This document shows positions 33,832 to 42,719 of a stretch of 64,000 nt of DNA, in pieces (positions within the stretch are counted from its first letter, which is position 1; each line of letters opens with the position of its first letter). This DNA comes from Sphingobium arseniciresistens (lineage in GTDB: Bacteria > Pseudomonadota > Alphaproteobacteria > Sphingomonadales > Sphingomonadaceae). The position numbers and the translations under genes are program-made. The stretch is from positions 31,662 to 95,661 of the forward strand of contig JARFNK010000021.1 of NCBI GenBank assembly GCA_029167225.1. Direction: 5' to 3'. The notes below the pieces were generated by a model that saw only the letters and a list, made by a program, of their open reading frames with translations, was not told where the DNA came from and made no database searches.

Positions 33832-34103
33832 CCAGTTCCGTCACCGACGGCGGTGCAAAGGCCGCCAAGAACAGCGTGAAGCTTTTCACGCTCGACAAGA
33901 CGATCCTCATGGACGTCGCCTCCGTTGCTCCCCACGAACAAGGCATCGTCATCGAAGGAAAGATCATGGGCACCATGCCCATGAAGGTCGTTCTCAGGCC
34001 GGAAGAACTACGCGCCGCCCTCAAGTTTGTGACGCCCGGGTTGATCTGGACTCTCGTCAAGATGCTGTTCCGGCGTCCCGTCCAGGCACCGAAGAAAAAA
34101 TAA
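33828..34103 (+). CDS. Conserved-looking small protein, function unknown
   Basis: A 91-residue product starting with GTG inside the stop of the FAD oxidoreductase gene. It has no signal peptide. KSVKLFTL-like beta strands (NSVKLFTLDKTILMDVAS, IVIEGKIMGTMPMKVVLRP) are followed by a helical, hydrophobic ALKFVTPGLIWTLVKMLFRR and a basic end, suggesting a small beta-alpha protein that may touch the membrane. Tight coupling suggests it works with the oxidoreductase. I do not recognise a family. Confidence 0.65.
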   Translation: MTSSVTDGGAKAAKNSVKLFTLDKTILMDVASVAPHEQGIVIEGKIMGTMPMKVVLRPEELRAALKFVTPGLIWTLVKMLFRRPVQAPKKK

Positions 34104-34118
34104 CGTCGGAGAATTATC

Positions 34119-35210
34119 GTGAAAGCAGCAGTTATCAATGCGACCGGCAGCCGTTTCGATATCGAGAATATTGAGATCGACGCGCCGGTCGGCCGGGAAG
34201 TGCTCGTGGAGGTCAAGGCTTCCGGGCTATGCCACACCGACCTCCACATGGCCCAGAATGACTTTGGCATCCCGCTGCCGGCGGTGTTCGGCCATGAGTT
34301 GGCCGGCGTGGTGGTTGGTATCGGCCCGGACGTGCGGGAATTCGCCGTGGGCGACCATGTCGTGGCGTCGCTGATCCAATATTGCGGACATTGCGGTTCC
34401 TGCCTTGCTGGCCGCACCTACCAGTGCGAGCATCCCAGCGAGACGCTGCGCGACCCGGCCCTGGGCCAGCGCCTGACTCGCAACGGCCAGCCGGTGACGC
34501 CGGCGTTCGGCACCTCAGCCTTCGCAGAACGCGCGCTGGTCCACGAAAACCAGTTGGCCAAGGTGCCCGAGCAGCTTCCCTTCCCGCAGGCGTGCCTGCT
34601 CGGCTGCGGCACTGTGACCGGCGCCGGCGCGGCGATCAACACCGCTGCGGTGCGGCCCGGAGATACGGTGGCGGTAATCGGCGTCGGCGGCGTCGGCCTG
34701 AACGTGATTTCCGGCGCCAAGCTGGCCGGCGCCACCCGTATCATCGCCGTCGATGTGCAGGCATCCAAGCTGGAGCTGGCCAAGACTTTCGGCGCGACGG
34801 ACGTGGTGGATTCCTCGCAAGTCGATCCGGTGGTCGCGGTGCTCGAATTGACCGGCGGCGGCGTCAATCACGCCTTCGAGGTGGTGGGCCTGAAGCAAAC
34901 GTCCGAGCAGGCCGTGCGCATGACCCGGGTCGGCGGCGGCGCCTATCTGATCGGGGTCCACAAGCCCGGCTCGAAGATCGAACTGGCGGTGACGGAAGAG
35001 GTTCTCGCAACCCAGCGCCGGGTGCAGGGCGTGAACATGGGATCGAGCAACATCAAGCACGACATCCCGATGTACGCCGCGCTTTATCTCGAAGGCAGGC
35101 TGAACCTGGACGACCTCGTGTCGCGAGAGATCAACATCTCGGAAATCAACGAAGCCTATGACGCGCTCAAGGGCGGCGCGATCGCGCGCAGCGTCATCAC
35201 ATCATTCTGA
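34119..35210 (+). CDS. Zinc-dependent alcohol dehydrogenase
   Basis: Medium-chain alcohol dehydrogenase of 363 residues resembling the NDMA-dependent/aryl-alcohol group. Catalytic zinc ligands are in GLCHTDLHM and FGHELAG with CGTVTG later. Structural zinc cysteines are in YCGHCGSCLAGRTYQC. The NAD-binding site is AVIGVGGVGLNVISGAKLAG. The start is GTG 34119 (CGGAG upstream), 15 nt after the small protein. It likely oxidises an alcohol to the aldehyde used by the following dehydrogenase. Confidence 0.9.
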   Translation: MKAAVINATGSRFDIENIEIDAPVGREVLVEVKASGLCHTDLHMAQNDFGIPLPAVFGHELAGVVVGIGPDVREFAVGDHVVASLIQYCGHCGSCLAGRTYQCEHPSETLRDPALGQRLTRNGQPVTPAFGTSAFAERALVHENQLAKVPEQLPFPQACLLGCGTVTGAGAAINTAAVRPGDTVAVIGVGGVGLNVISGAKLAGATRIIAVDVQASKLELAKTFGATDVVDSSQVDPVVAVLELTGGGVNHAFEVVGLKQTSEQAVRMTRVGGGAYLIGVHKPGSKIELAVTEEVLATQRRVQGVNMGSSNIKHDIPMYAALYLEGRLNLDDLVSREINISEINEAYDALKGGAIARSVITSF

Positions 35211-35214
35211 CGGC

Positions 35215-35240
35215 TGGGGCACGCACAGGCGTGTTCCCCA
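35215..35240. other. Stem-loop between ADH and ALDH genes
   Basis: TGGGGCACGC and GCGTGTTCCCCA can pair around an ACAG loop with one bulge. It lies between the alcohol and aldehyde dehydrogenase genes. There is no T-run, so an intrinsic terminator is unlikely; an mRNA processing or stability element is possible. Confidence 0.3.
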
Positions 35241-35273
35241 AGCGTCGCGATCGTGGCGCGAAAGGACAGAGCA

Positions 35274-36722
35274 ATGACCGATTCCAAAACCGATTCTCCT
35301 GCAGCCGGAAACGGCCTCGAGGAAATGAAACGCCTCCTCGACCGTCAGAGACAGTCCTATCTGGCCGACGGTTATCCGAGCCTCGCCCTGCGCCATGATC
35401 GCCTCGACCGGCTCGCTTCGCTGCTGACGGCGCATAGCGAGGACTTCGCGGACGCCATTTCGCAGGACTTCGGCAGCCACAGCCGCGAGGCCAGTCTGCT
35501 ATACGATGTGGCGGCGCTGCTCTCCTCCATCAAGCACACCAAAGCGCATCTGGCCGACTGGCTAAAGCCGGAAGTCTATGATGCCCCCTTCCCCGGCACA
35601 GAAGCGCGCGTGGAGTTTCAACCCAAAGGCGTGATCGGGGTGGTCAGCCCGTGGAACTTTCCGGTCCAACTCGCCCTCGGTCCCGTGATCGGCGTCCTCG
35701 CCGCTGGCAACCGCTCGATACTGAAGCCTTCGGAGCTGACGCCAATCACCTCCGAACTGATGCAGCGCCTGGTGGCCGAAAGCTTCGACGAAACGGAATT
35801 GGCGGTGGTCACGGGCGGACCCGAGATCGGCGCTGCCTTCACGGCGCTTCCTTTCGACCATCTGGTTTTCACCGGCGGCACCGCCGTTGCCCATCATGTA
35901 GCGCGCGCCGCCGCCGAGAATCTGACCCCGCTCACGCTAGAGCTGGGCGGGAAGTCGCCGGTGATCATCGGCACCTCGGCCAATTTCGAGCAGGCGGCTG
36001 GCCGGATCATGGCGGCAAAAACGCTCAATGCCGGCCAGATATGCCTCGCACCCGACTATGTGTTCGTCGAACGCGGACTGGAGGAAGACTTTGTCGAGGC
36101 CGCCCGGGCGGCGGTCGCGACGATGTTTCCCACGCTGAAGGAGAATCCCGACTACACGTCAATCGTCAACGAGCGCCATTATAACCGGATCAAAGGCCTG
36201 CTCGACGACGCGGCCAGCAACGGTGCGACCCTTGTCGAGATCAACCCGGCACAGGAGGATTTCACACAGCAATCGGCGCATCGCATACCGCCGACCCTTG
36301 TCCTCAACACGACCCGCGACATGCGGATAAGGCATGAGGAAATCTTCGGCCCCGCCCTCCCGGTTCTCTCCTACGGATCGGTCGAGGAGGCGATCGCCCA
36401 GATCAATGCCGATCCCCGGCCGCTCGCGCTCTATTATTTCGGGCAGGATGTGAACGAAGAACGCCGTATTCTCGACGCTACGACATCGGGCGGCGTGACA
36501 ATCAACGACTGCATCAGCCATGTCGCGGTCGACGATGTGCCGTTCGGCGGGATCGGCGATTCCGGCATGGGCGCCTATCACGGGCGCTGGGGCTTCCTGA
36601 GCTTCAGCCACCCGAAGGCGATCTTCCGGCAAACGGATGCCCCTGAGGGAGACGCCCTGTTACGCCCGCCTTATGGTGAGCCGGTCAAGCAGCTTCTCGC
36701 TCAAGTGCTTGCGAGGCCCTGA
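35274..36722 (+). CDS. Aldehyde dehydrogenase, coniferyl-aldehyde type
   Basis: NAD(P)-dependent aldehyde dehydrogenase of 482 residues, closest in pattern to coniferyl aldehyde dehydrogenases. It has VGVVSPWNFPVQL-like IGVVSPWNFPVQLALG, the cofactor block VFTGGT, the catalytic Glu in LELGGKSP and the catalytic Cys in NAGQICLAPDYVFV. The family also shows FGGIGDSGMGAYHG near the end. ATG 35274 follows GAAAGGACAGAG. It completes an alcohol-to-acid sequence with the upstream ADH. The MarR/efflux operon downstream may export or sense the acid or aldehyde. Confidence 0.9.
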   Translation: MTDSKTDSPAAGNGLEEMKRLLDRQRQSYLADGYPSLALRHDRLDRLASLLTAHSEDFADAISQDFGSHSREASLLYDVAALLSSIKHTKAHLADWLKPEVYDAPFPGTEARVEFQPKGVIGVVSPWNFPVQLALGPVIGVLAAGNRSILKPSELTPITSELMQRLVAESFDETELAVVTGGPEIGAAFTALPFDHLVFTGGTAVAHHVARAAAENLTPLTLELGGKSPVIIGTSANFEQAAGRIMAAKTLNAGQICLAPDYVFVERGLEEDFVEAARAAVATMFPTLKENPDYTSIVNERHYNRIKGLLDDAASNGATLVEINPAQEDFTQQSAHRIPPTLVLNTTRDMRIRHEEIFGPALPVLSYGSVEEAIAQINADPRPLALYYFGQDVNEERRILDATTSGGVTINDCISHVAVDDVPFGGIGDSGMGAYHGRWGFLSFSHPKAIFRQTDAPEGDALLRPPYGEPVKQLLAQVLARP

Positions 36723-36909
36723 GCAACGGACAATCCACGAGTTGCTCACTGTAAAAAGGAGGCGGCGAAGCCCGGCTGCTCCAGAAAGCAGATCGGCAGT
36801 GGTTTATGGAGGCAAATGGACACGATCGTCGAAGCGGCCTCGGCCTGTGGGCAGCCATTTCGAACTGGAAACCTGGACAGAGCTATTCTCTTCGGAAGAT
36901 TTTGTGGAA

Positions 36910-37398
36910 ATGGGAACGAATAAGCAAGGGACATCTGAGGCACATCGTCGAGCAGAGTTCGGCCGCGCGCTTCTGGCGACCGGGCAGGCGTGGCGTCGTA
37001 TCCTGGGCCAACACCTGGCACGGGAAGGGCTTTCGGACGCGATGGCACTCGCAGTCCTTGAAATCGAGCATGTCGGCGATGGAGTTTTACGGCAGGGTGA
37101 GCTGGCCAATCGGCTCGGGCTGGACGGCTCAGCTGTCGTCCGTGTCCTCGACCGTCTCGAAAGGGATGGCTTGCTGCGTCGCGTTGAAGATCCTCTCGAC
37201 CGCAGAGCCAAGCGCCTCGAACTGACAGATGAAGGCCATCGTGTTGGCCTTAAGACCCAGCGGATCGCCGAGGACTTGCGCGAGCGGCTGTTGAAGTCGC
37301 TGGAGCAGGACGACTTCGAGGCCGCTTATCGCGTGCTGTGCCATCTTGCGTCGGTGCTGGATCAACTGGAGAGCGGCCGAGGCATGCGTGAAGACTAA
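36910..37398 (+). CDS. MarR-family regulator
   Basis: Winged-helix repressor of 162 residues: GELANRLGLDGSAVVRVLDRLERDGLLRRVEDPLDRR is split here only by its recognition helix and wing (VVRVLDRLERDGLL; DPLDRRAKRLELTDEG). ATG 36910 has GTGGAA upstream. It is the first gene of a five-gene Aae-like efflux operon and overlaps the FUSC gene by 11 nt. It probably represses the operon until an aromatic acid or similar ligand binds. Confidence 0.9.
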   Translation: MGTNKQGTSEAHRRAEFGRALLATGQAWRRILGQHLAREGLSDAMALAVLEIEHVGDGVLRQGELANRLGLDGSAVVRVLDRLERDGLLRRVEDPLDRRAKRLELTDEGHRVGLKTQRIAEDLRERLLKSLEQDDFEAAYRVLCHLASVLDQLESGRGMRED

Positions 37399-39439
37399 AA
37401 GTGTCATCACGGTGCCCAATGTTGTTTTCTCATTGAAGACCTTCGGCGCTGCGATGCTTGCTTATTGGATCGCGCTCCGCTTCGACCTGGAACGACCTTA
37501 TTGGGCAGTCGGTACCGTCTATCTCGTCGCGCATCCGCTTACGGGCGCGATTACGTCAAAAGCCGTATATCGACTGGCCGGCACCGCCATCGGCGCCGTG
37601 ATGACGGTCCTGCTTGTTCCCAACCTCGTTAATTCTCCAGAACTGCTGACCCTCGCTTTCGCCCTATGGATGGGGTTGTGCCTCTATGTCAGCCTGCTCG
37701 ACCGCAGCCCGCGAAGCTATGTCTTCATGCTTGCCGGCTATACGGTGGTGCTCGCCGGCCTTCCGCTCGTCGATACGCCGGCTGCGAGCTTCGACGTGGC
37801 GGTCGCGCGAGTGGAAGAGATCGCGCTCGGCATCACCTGCTCGGCGCTGGTGAGCCGAATCTTTCTACCAAGTCATGCCGGTCCCGTTCTGGCCGTTCGC
37901 GTCGATGCGTGGCTCGCCAATGCAGCCCGGCTGGCTGACGACGCGCTGGCCGGACAGGCAGCCGATGATCGCTCTCGGCGGGTCCGCCAATCTCTGGCCA
38001 GCGACATTGTCGATCTGCGCAACCTGACCACGCATGTCGCCTACGACACGTCCTCCTATGCCGAGGTGACACGCGACCTTCGGGTGCTGCTGCAGCAAAT
38101 GACCCGACTCCTGCCCTTGCTTTCCACGATAGAGGATCATGTCGCGGCGCTTTCCCAGGCTGGTCCTTATCCCGACCGGACGGGCCGGTGGCTGACCGGT
38201 TGGCGTTCATGGATCCGGCAGACGAGCGAAGCGGAGGGCGAGGCGACGCCCCCTCCCCCGCCAGCCGCTGTCGCAGCGGCGGAGAAGGGAACGGCGTCGT
38301 CCTGGCCCGATATGCTCGCTGCCAATCTTGCGTTGCGTCTCGACGACTTCGCCGCGGTGTGGGAAACCTGTCTCGCCCTGAGGCGGGATCTGGGCAACGA
38401 TACGAAGCCGACTCCCGCTTTCAAACGGCCTTCCGTGCCGCATACGGCAACCAGCCTCCACATCGATCACGGCATGGCCCTGTTATCGGCCCTGGCCGTG
38501 GTGGTGGCAACCCTTGGCGCGGCCATGTTCTGGATCGCGTCCGCCTGGCCGAATGGGGCCACCGCTGCCCAGCTTGCCGGTGTCTTTTGCTGCATTATGG
38601 CGACCTTGGACGATCCCGTGCCCGCGCTCCGCACGTTTCTGCTGGCCCTGCTCGGTGCCGTTGCGGCGGCTTTCGTCTATGAGTTCGCGCTGATGCCGGT
38701 CCTCGACGGATTTGCCGAACTTGCGCTTGCGCTGGGGCTATTTCTCATTCCGGCCGGCGTGCTGATGGCCAGCCCTTCCCATCTGCTTATCGGCCTGGCC
38801 TTGTGCGTCGACCTGCCGTTCATGCTCGCCCTGCAGAGCCAGCCGAGTTTCGATCTGGAGGCCTTTCTGAACGCCAATATTGCCACCGTCACCGGCGTGC
38901 TCTTCGCGATGGTGACGTTGGCGCTCGTTCGTTCCATCGGTGCCGAGGCGAGCGCAAGGAGGCTCCTGCGAGCGGGTTGGACCGATATCGTCGCGCTTAC
39001 CCGCTCAGCCTCGTCCCCGAAAATATCCGCCCTCACCCACCGTATGACGGATAGGCTCGGCCTGCTCGCACCGCGCCTTGCCGTCCTCCCCCCCAATTCG
39101 GACGTCCTCGCCCACGACCTGCTCAAGGACCTGCGCGTCGGACTGAATATCGCGGAGATCCAGCGCAACGACGCGGAGGACCCCGGACGGCTCCTGCACG
39201 GCAGTCTCGATCCGCTGCTGAGCGCGGTAGCCGATTATTATGGTTCCAGATTATCCGGTGACCGGCCTGTCGAAGGAGAGGTTCTCGCGAGGGTCGACGA
39301 CTGCCTGAACGAGCTTCGGCGCGGTGAAGGTGCCACCGTGGCCCGAGTGCAGTCTTCGCTGGTCGGGCTTCGTCTTGGCTTGACTCCGATGGCCCCCGCG
39401 CGAGCAGGGCCCATATCATCGAAAGAGCCCGGCGAATGA
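37388..39439 (+). CDS. FUSC-family inner-membrane exporter (AaeB-like)
   Basis: Large membrane protein of 683 residues from GTG 37388, with two blocks of hydrophobic helices (about 10-165 and about 360-540), each followed by a soluble region. This is the layout of AaeB/FUSC aromatic acid exporters. The first block contains RPYWAVGTVYLVAHPLTGAI and the second ALSALAVVVATLGAAMFWIA. It works with the following DUF1656 protein and HlyD adaptor to pump hydroxylated aromatic acids or similar compounds. Confidence 0.9.
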   Translation: MKTKSVITVPNVVFSLKTFGAAMLAYWIALRFDLERPYWAVGTVYLVAHPLTGAITSKAVYRLAGTAIGAVMTVLLVPNLVNSPELLTLAFALWMGLCLYVSLLDRSPRSYVFMLAGYTVVLAGLPLVDTPAASFDVAVARVEEIALGITCSALVSRIFLPSHAGPVLAVRVDAWLANAARLADDALAGQAADDRSRRVRQSLASDIVDLRNLTTHVAYDTSSYAEVTRDLRVLLQQMTRLLPLLSTIEDHVAALSQAGPYPDRTGRWLTGWRSWIRQTSEAEGEATPPPPPAAVAAAEKGTASSWPDMLAANLALRLDDFAAVWETCLALRRDLGNDTKPTPAFKRPSVPHTATSLHIDHGMALLSALAVVVATLGAAMFWIASAWPNGATAAQLAGVFCCIMATLDDPVPALRTFLLALLGAVAAAFVYEFALMPVLDGFAELALALGLFLIPAGVLMASPSHLLIGLALCVDLPFMLALQSQPSFDLEAFLNANIATVTGVLFAMVTLALVRSIGAEASARRLLRAGWTDIVALTRSASSPKISALTHRMTDRLGLLAPRLAVLPPNSDVLAHDLLKDLRVGLNIAEIQRNDAEDPGRLLHGSLDPLLSAVADYYGSRLSGDRPVEGEVLARVDDCLNELRRGEGATVARVQSSLVGLRLGLTPMAPARAGPISSKEPGE

Positions 39440-39645
39440 CGCCCGTCATCGAAATCTATGGCGTGGTCATTCCGACCCTCGGCGTCCTGGCACTCGCCGC
39501 CCTCGCTCTTTACGCTCTTCTCCGCAGGCTGCTCCTGCGGACAGGCTTCTACCGCCATATCTGGCATCGGCCGCTTTTCGATCTCGCCCTTTATGTCTCC
39601 ATTCTGGGCGTCGTCGTCCTTCTTCTCGTGGAACATCCCCTATGA
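39436..39645 (+). CDS. DUF1656 small membrane protein (AaeX-like)
   Basis: A 69-residue protein with two hydrophobic segments (VVIPTLGVLALAALALYALL and FDLALYVSILGVVVLLLV) and the basic turn between them. DUF1656 proteins accompany FUSC pumps and HlyD adaptors; their exact role is unclear. It is coupled by 4-nt overlaps at both ends. Confidence 0.9.
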   Translation: MTPVIEIYGVVIPTLGVLALAALALYALLRRLLLRTGFYRHIWHRPLFDLALYVSILGVVVLLLVEHPL

Positions 39646-40640
39646 ACTGGCTGCGCGCCTCGGCAGGACGCCTTTTGCTGACTTTGTCCATGGTCTTCTG
39701 CGCCGCGATCCTCGGCTGGATCATGTGGGACTATTATATGGAAGCTCCCTGGACGCGCGATGGCTCGGTGGCCGCCGACGTCGTGCAGGTCAGCGCGGAT
39801 GTTTCCGGTCTCGTGACGGATGTCCGCGTCCACGACAACCAATTCGTCCATTCCGGCGATATTCTCTTCCTGGTCGACCAGGAGCGCTATGCCGCGCAGC
39901 TCGCCCAGGCCGACGCAGCCATCGCCAACGCCCGCGCCGCAATCGCTAATGCGCAAGCCACGCTCGACAATGCCCGGCGTCAAAAGCGGCGCTATCTCTC
40001 GCTCGGCGATCTCGTCAGCCAGGAGGTTCGCGATCAGCATGTGACGACGGTCGAGCAAGCGGCCGCGGCGCTCCAGCAAGCCCAAGCCAATCTCGGCCAG
40101 GCCCAGGCGAACCGCGAAATCGCCGCGATCAACCTGCGTCGTTCGGCAGTGCGCGCGCAGGTCAATGGTTATGTCACCGGGTTCTCGCTGCGCCCGGGTG
40201 ACTATGTAGGCGCTGGCAGCGCGCGCTTCGCCCTGCTCGATACCGACAGCTATTATGTCGTCGGCTATTTCGAGGAGAACAAGCTCCATCGCTTCAGGCT
40301 CGGTGACAAGGTTCGGGTCAATCTGCTGGGCGATCGCCGACCGCTCTGGGGTCATGTCCAGAGCCTCGCCGCCGGCATCACCGATCGCCAGCAGAATCAG
40401 TCGGGTGTGCTGCTCCCCAACATCACGCCGACCTTCAACTGGGTTCGGCTTGCCCAGCGGGTACCCGTGCGCGTCGCGATCGATCGCATCCCGCCAGGAC
40501 TGCGCCTCGTGGCCGGGCGAACGGCGACGGTCACGATCCTGCCCGGCACGCCGGACGCAGGCCCTCGCCGGACCGTGGCGTCCGCGCCGGCGCCGACAGC
40601 TACCGCGGCCGACCACCTCCATGACGAGACTCCGCGCTAA
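39642..40640 (+). CDS. HlyD-family periplasmic adaptor (AaeA-like)
   Basis: Membrane-fusion protein of 332 residues. An N-terminal membrane anchor (LLLTLSMVFCAAILGWIMWDY) precedes the lipoyl half-motif around APWTRDGSVAADVVQVSADV, an alpha-hairpin rich in Ala and Gln (residues about 90-165), and the second half GYVTGFSLRPGDYVGAG. It bridges the FUSC pump and the outer-membrane channel encoded next. Confidence 0.92.
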   Translation: MNWLRASAGRLLLTLSMVFCAAILGWIMWDYYMEAPWTRDGSVAADVVQVSADVSGLVTDVRVHDNQFVHSGDILFLVDQERYAAQLAQADAAIANARAAIANAQATLDNARRQKRRYLSLGDLVSQEVRDQHVTTVEQAAAALQQAQANLGQAQANREIAAINLRRSAVRAQVNGYVTGFSLRPGDYVGAGSARFALLDTDSYYVVGYFEENKLHRFRLGDKVRVNLLGDRRPLWGHVQSLAAGITDRQQNQSGVLLPNITPTFNWVRLAQRVPVRVAIDRIPPGLRLVAGRTATVTILPGTPDAGPRRTVASAPAPTATAADHLHDETPR

Positions 40641-42100
40641 TGCGTCGCATCCTGCCGTATCTGCTGCTCGCGCTCATCAGCGGCTGCACGGTCGGTCCGG
40701 AGTATCGGAAACCGGCGACACTGGCAGACACCACCTCTCCGCCGCCGCTGCTCCGGGACGGAAGCGAAGCCGACATCTCCACACCGCTTCCGGCGCGCTG
40801 GTGGCAGCTCTACGAGGATCCCCTGCTGGACGGGCTCGAGGAGAAGGCGCTCGCCCGCAATACCGACCTGCGCGTCGCGCTTGCCAGTCTCGAACAGGCG
40901 CAGGCGACACTACGGGGAATCGAGCGCGAGCGCACCCCCCAGACATCGCTCACGGTCGATCCCAGTTATGGCCAGGCGTCAGGCGACGCCAGTGGCTCGC
41001 CGGTCGCGCTCAACTCGACTGCCGTCTATGACGCGCTGGGCAGTGTCTCATACGACCTCGATCTGTTCGGTCGGCTGCGCCGCTCGATCGAAGCGGGTCA
41101 GGCTGATGTCGGCGCCGCGCAGGCCGCGCTTGATCTCGCGCGCGTCAACGTCGCGGCGGCTACTGCCGCCGCCTATTCCTCGGCCTGCTCCGCGGGCATG
41201 CAGATCGCCGTCACCCAACGGTCGGTGGCCATCGCGCAGCAGACCCTCGACGTCACCCAGAAGCGCTTCCACGCCGGCGTGGCGGGGATCAACGATGTGG
41301 TGCGCGCGCGCACCCTGCTGCGTCAGACCAACGCCACGCTCCCGAATCTCGAGGCCAGGCAGCGCACTGCCCTGTTCACATTGGCGACGCTTACGGGCGA
41401 CCAGCCGCAGGATTTCCCGACCGCCGTCGCCGCCTGCTCGCATCCGCCGGTGCTGCGCCAGTCTATCCCGATCGGCGACGGAGCCGCCCTGCTGGCGCGC
41501 CGTCCTGATATCCGCCGGGCGGAACGCCAGCTCGCCTCGTCTGTCGCCGGAATCGGCATTTCATCCGCGGCGCTTTATCCGTCCATCACCATCGGTGGGA
41601 GCTTGGGCACTACGGCCACGCGTCTCACGGACATCGCTCGCGACCGCGCTTTCCATTGGAATGTCGGGCCGCTCATCACTTGGAATTTCCCCAATCGGAG
41701 CAGCGCGCGTGCCGAGATCGCCAGCGCGAACGCTGCGGCGCGCGGCGCCCTTGCCCAGTTCGACGGCACGGTGCTGACGGCTTTGCGCGAGACGGATACG
41801 GCCCTGACCAACCTTGCCCGTCAACTCGACACGGAACGCGAACTGGCGGCGGCGAGGGACGATGCGGCAGCCGCCAATGCGAATATCCAGCGGCTCTATG
41901 CCGGCGGGGTGGCGGACTTTCTGGACAGGCTCGATGCCGAGCGCACGCTGATCCAGGCCGAAAATGCCCTGGCGGCGGCAACGGTGCAGGTTTCTCAGGA
42001 CCAGATCACACTTTTCCTGGCTCTCGGCGGCGGCTGGCAGGCAGCTCCACCCGTCTATACCGCGCCGCTTCAGCCAGTGGCACGCGGCCGTCGCCGATAA
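40640..42100 (+). CDS. NodT-type outer-membrane efflux lipoprotein
   Basis: TolC-like outer-membrane factor of 486 residues. The lipoprotein signal ends LISGCTVGPEYRKP, with lipidation at the cysteine and the family's typical VGPxYxxP. Two repeats of the coiled-coil OEP domain follow, including GSVSYDLDLFGR and LLARRPDIRRAERQLAS. It shares its first base with the HlyD stop and closes the efflux operon. Confidence 0.92.
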   Translation: MRRILPYLLLALISGCTVGPEYRKPATLADTTSPPPLLRDGSEADISTPLPARWWQLYEDPLLDGLEEKALARNTDLRVALASLEQAQATLRGIERERTPQTSLTVDPSYGQASGDASGSPVALNSTAVYDALGSVSYDLDLFGRLRRSIEAGQADVGAAQAALDLARVNVAAATAAAYSSACSAGMQIAVTQRSVAIAQQTLDVTQKRFHAGVAGINDVVRARTLLRQTNATLPNLEARQRTALFTLATLTGDQPQDFPTAVAACSHPPVLRQSIPIGDGAALLARRPDIRRAERQLASSVAGIGISSAALYPSITIGGSLGTTATRLTDIARDRAFHWNVGPLITWNFPNRSSARAEIASANAAARGALAQFDGTVLTALRETDTALTNLARQLDTERELAAARDDAAAANANIQRLYAGGVADFLDRLDAERTLIQAENALAAATVQVSQDQITLFLALGGGWQAAPPVYTAPLQPVARGRRR

Positions 42101-42114
42101 ACACCTGGCCGCAG

Positions 42115-42522
42115 TCAAGTGGTCGGGGGCCGCGCGAAGAGCCATTCCAGTGCTGCCGCCTCGTCGGAAAATGTCGCGAGATTGTCGATGCGCGCTTGTC
42201 GCTTGATTTGGAGCCCGACAAGCGCTGAACTGCAAAGCACGGAGACTCGATCTACCGGTTTGTAGATGTTTGCCGTTGCCTCTGCGATCACCTTCGCGAC
42301 AGCACTCGTCTGAACCATCGCCTGAGTGAGATCGAGCAGTACATTAGCACCGCCGGAGCTGAGCCTTATTCTCTTGAGCAGGGTGTCAAGCTCGCGATAG
42401 TGGTCGCGAGCCTGCGATTCCGTCCACATCCCCGAGCGGGTAACGCGGACGAACGCTCCATCAACCGTGACGGACGAGGTGCCAAGCAGATCAACCGGCA
42501 AAGACATGCGCTTATCTCGCAC
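42115..42522 (-). CDS. SpoIIAA/STAS-like protein
   Basis: A 135-residue protein with a likely SpoIIAA-like fold: an N-terminal strand pair (SVTVDGAFVRVTRSGMW), a helix, then ANVLLDLTQAMVQTSAVAKVIAE and RVSVLCSSALVGLQIKRQAR with FSDEAAALEWL at the end. Such proteins often follow stress or light-response genes; no function is known here. The internal ATG at 42507 (MSLPVDLLG) may be the real start. It converges on the efflux operon. The 197 bp upstream hold nothing I recognise. Confidence 0.6.
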   Translation of the reverse strand: MRDKRMSLPVDLLGTSSVTVDGAFVRVTRSGMWTESQARDHYRELDTLLKRIRLSSGGANVLLDLTQAMVQTSAVAKVIAEATANIYKPVDRVSVLCSSALVGLQIKRQARIDNLATFSDEAAALEWLFARPPTT

Positions 42523-42719
42523 GAATTGGTTTCCCGACTATGCATACGGTACAGATCCAGGATCCGAGCGTGATTTTTTTGGTGAGGTACGGATTGACGC
42601 ACCGATCCAGTGTTGCACTGGTTCCTGAACTCCTGCCTTCTGGCGCTTTCCAAGCTAAGCGCGATTGCATCTTGAGAGGGCTGCGCGCTGCAGACTCGGG
42701 TCATTGTCATCGGCGTCGC

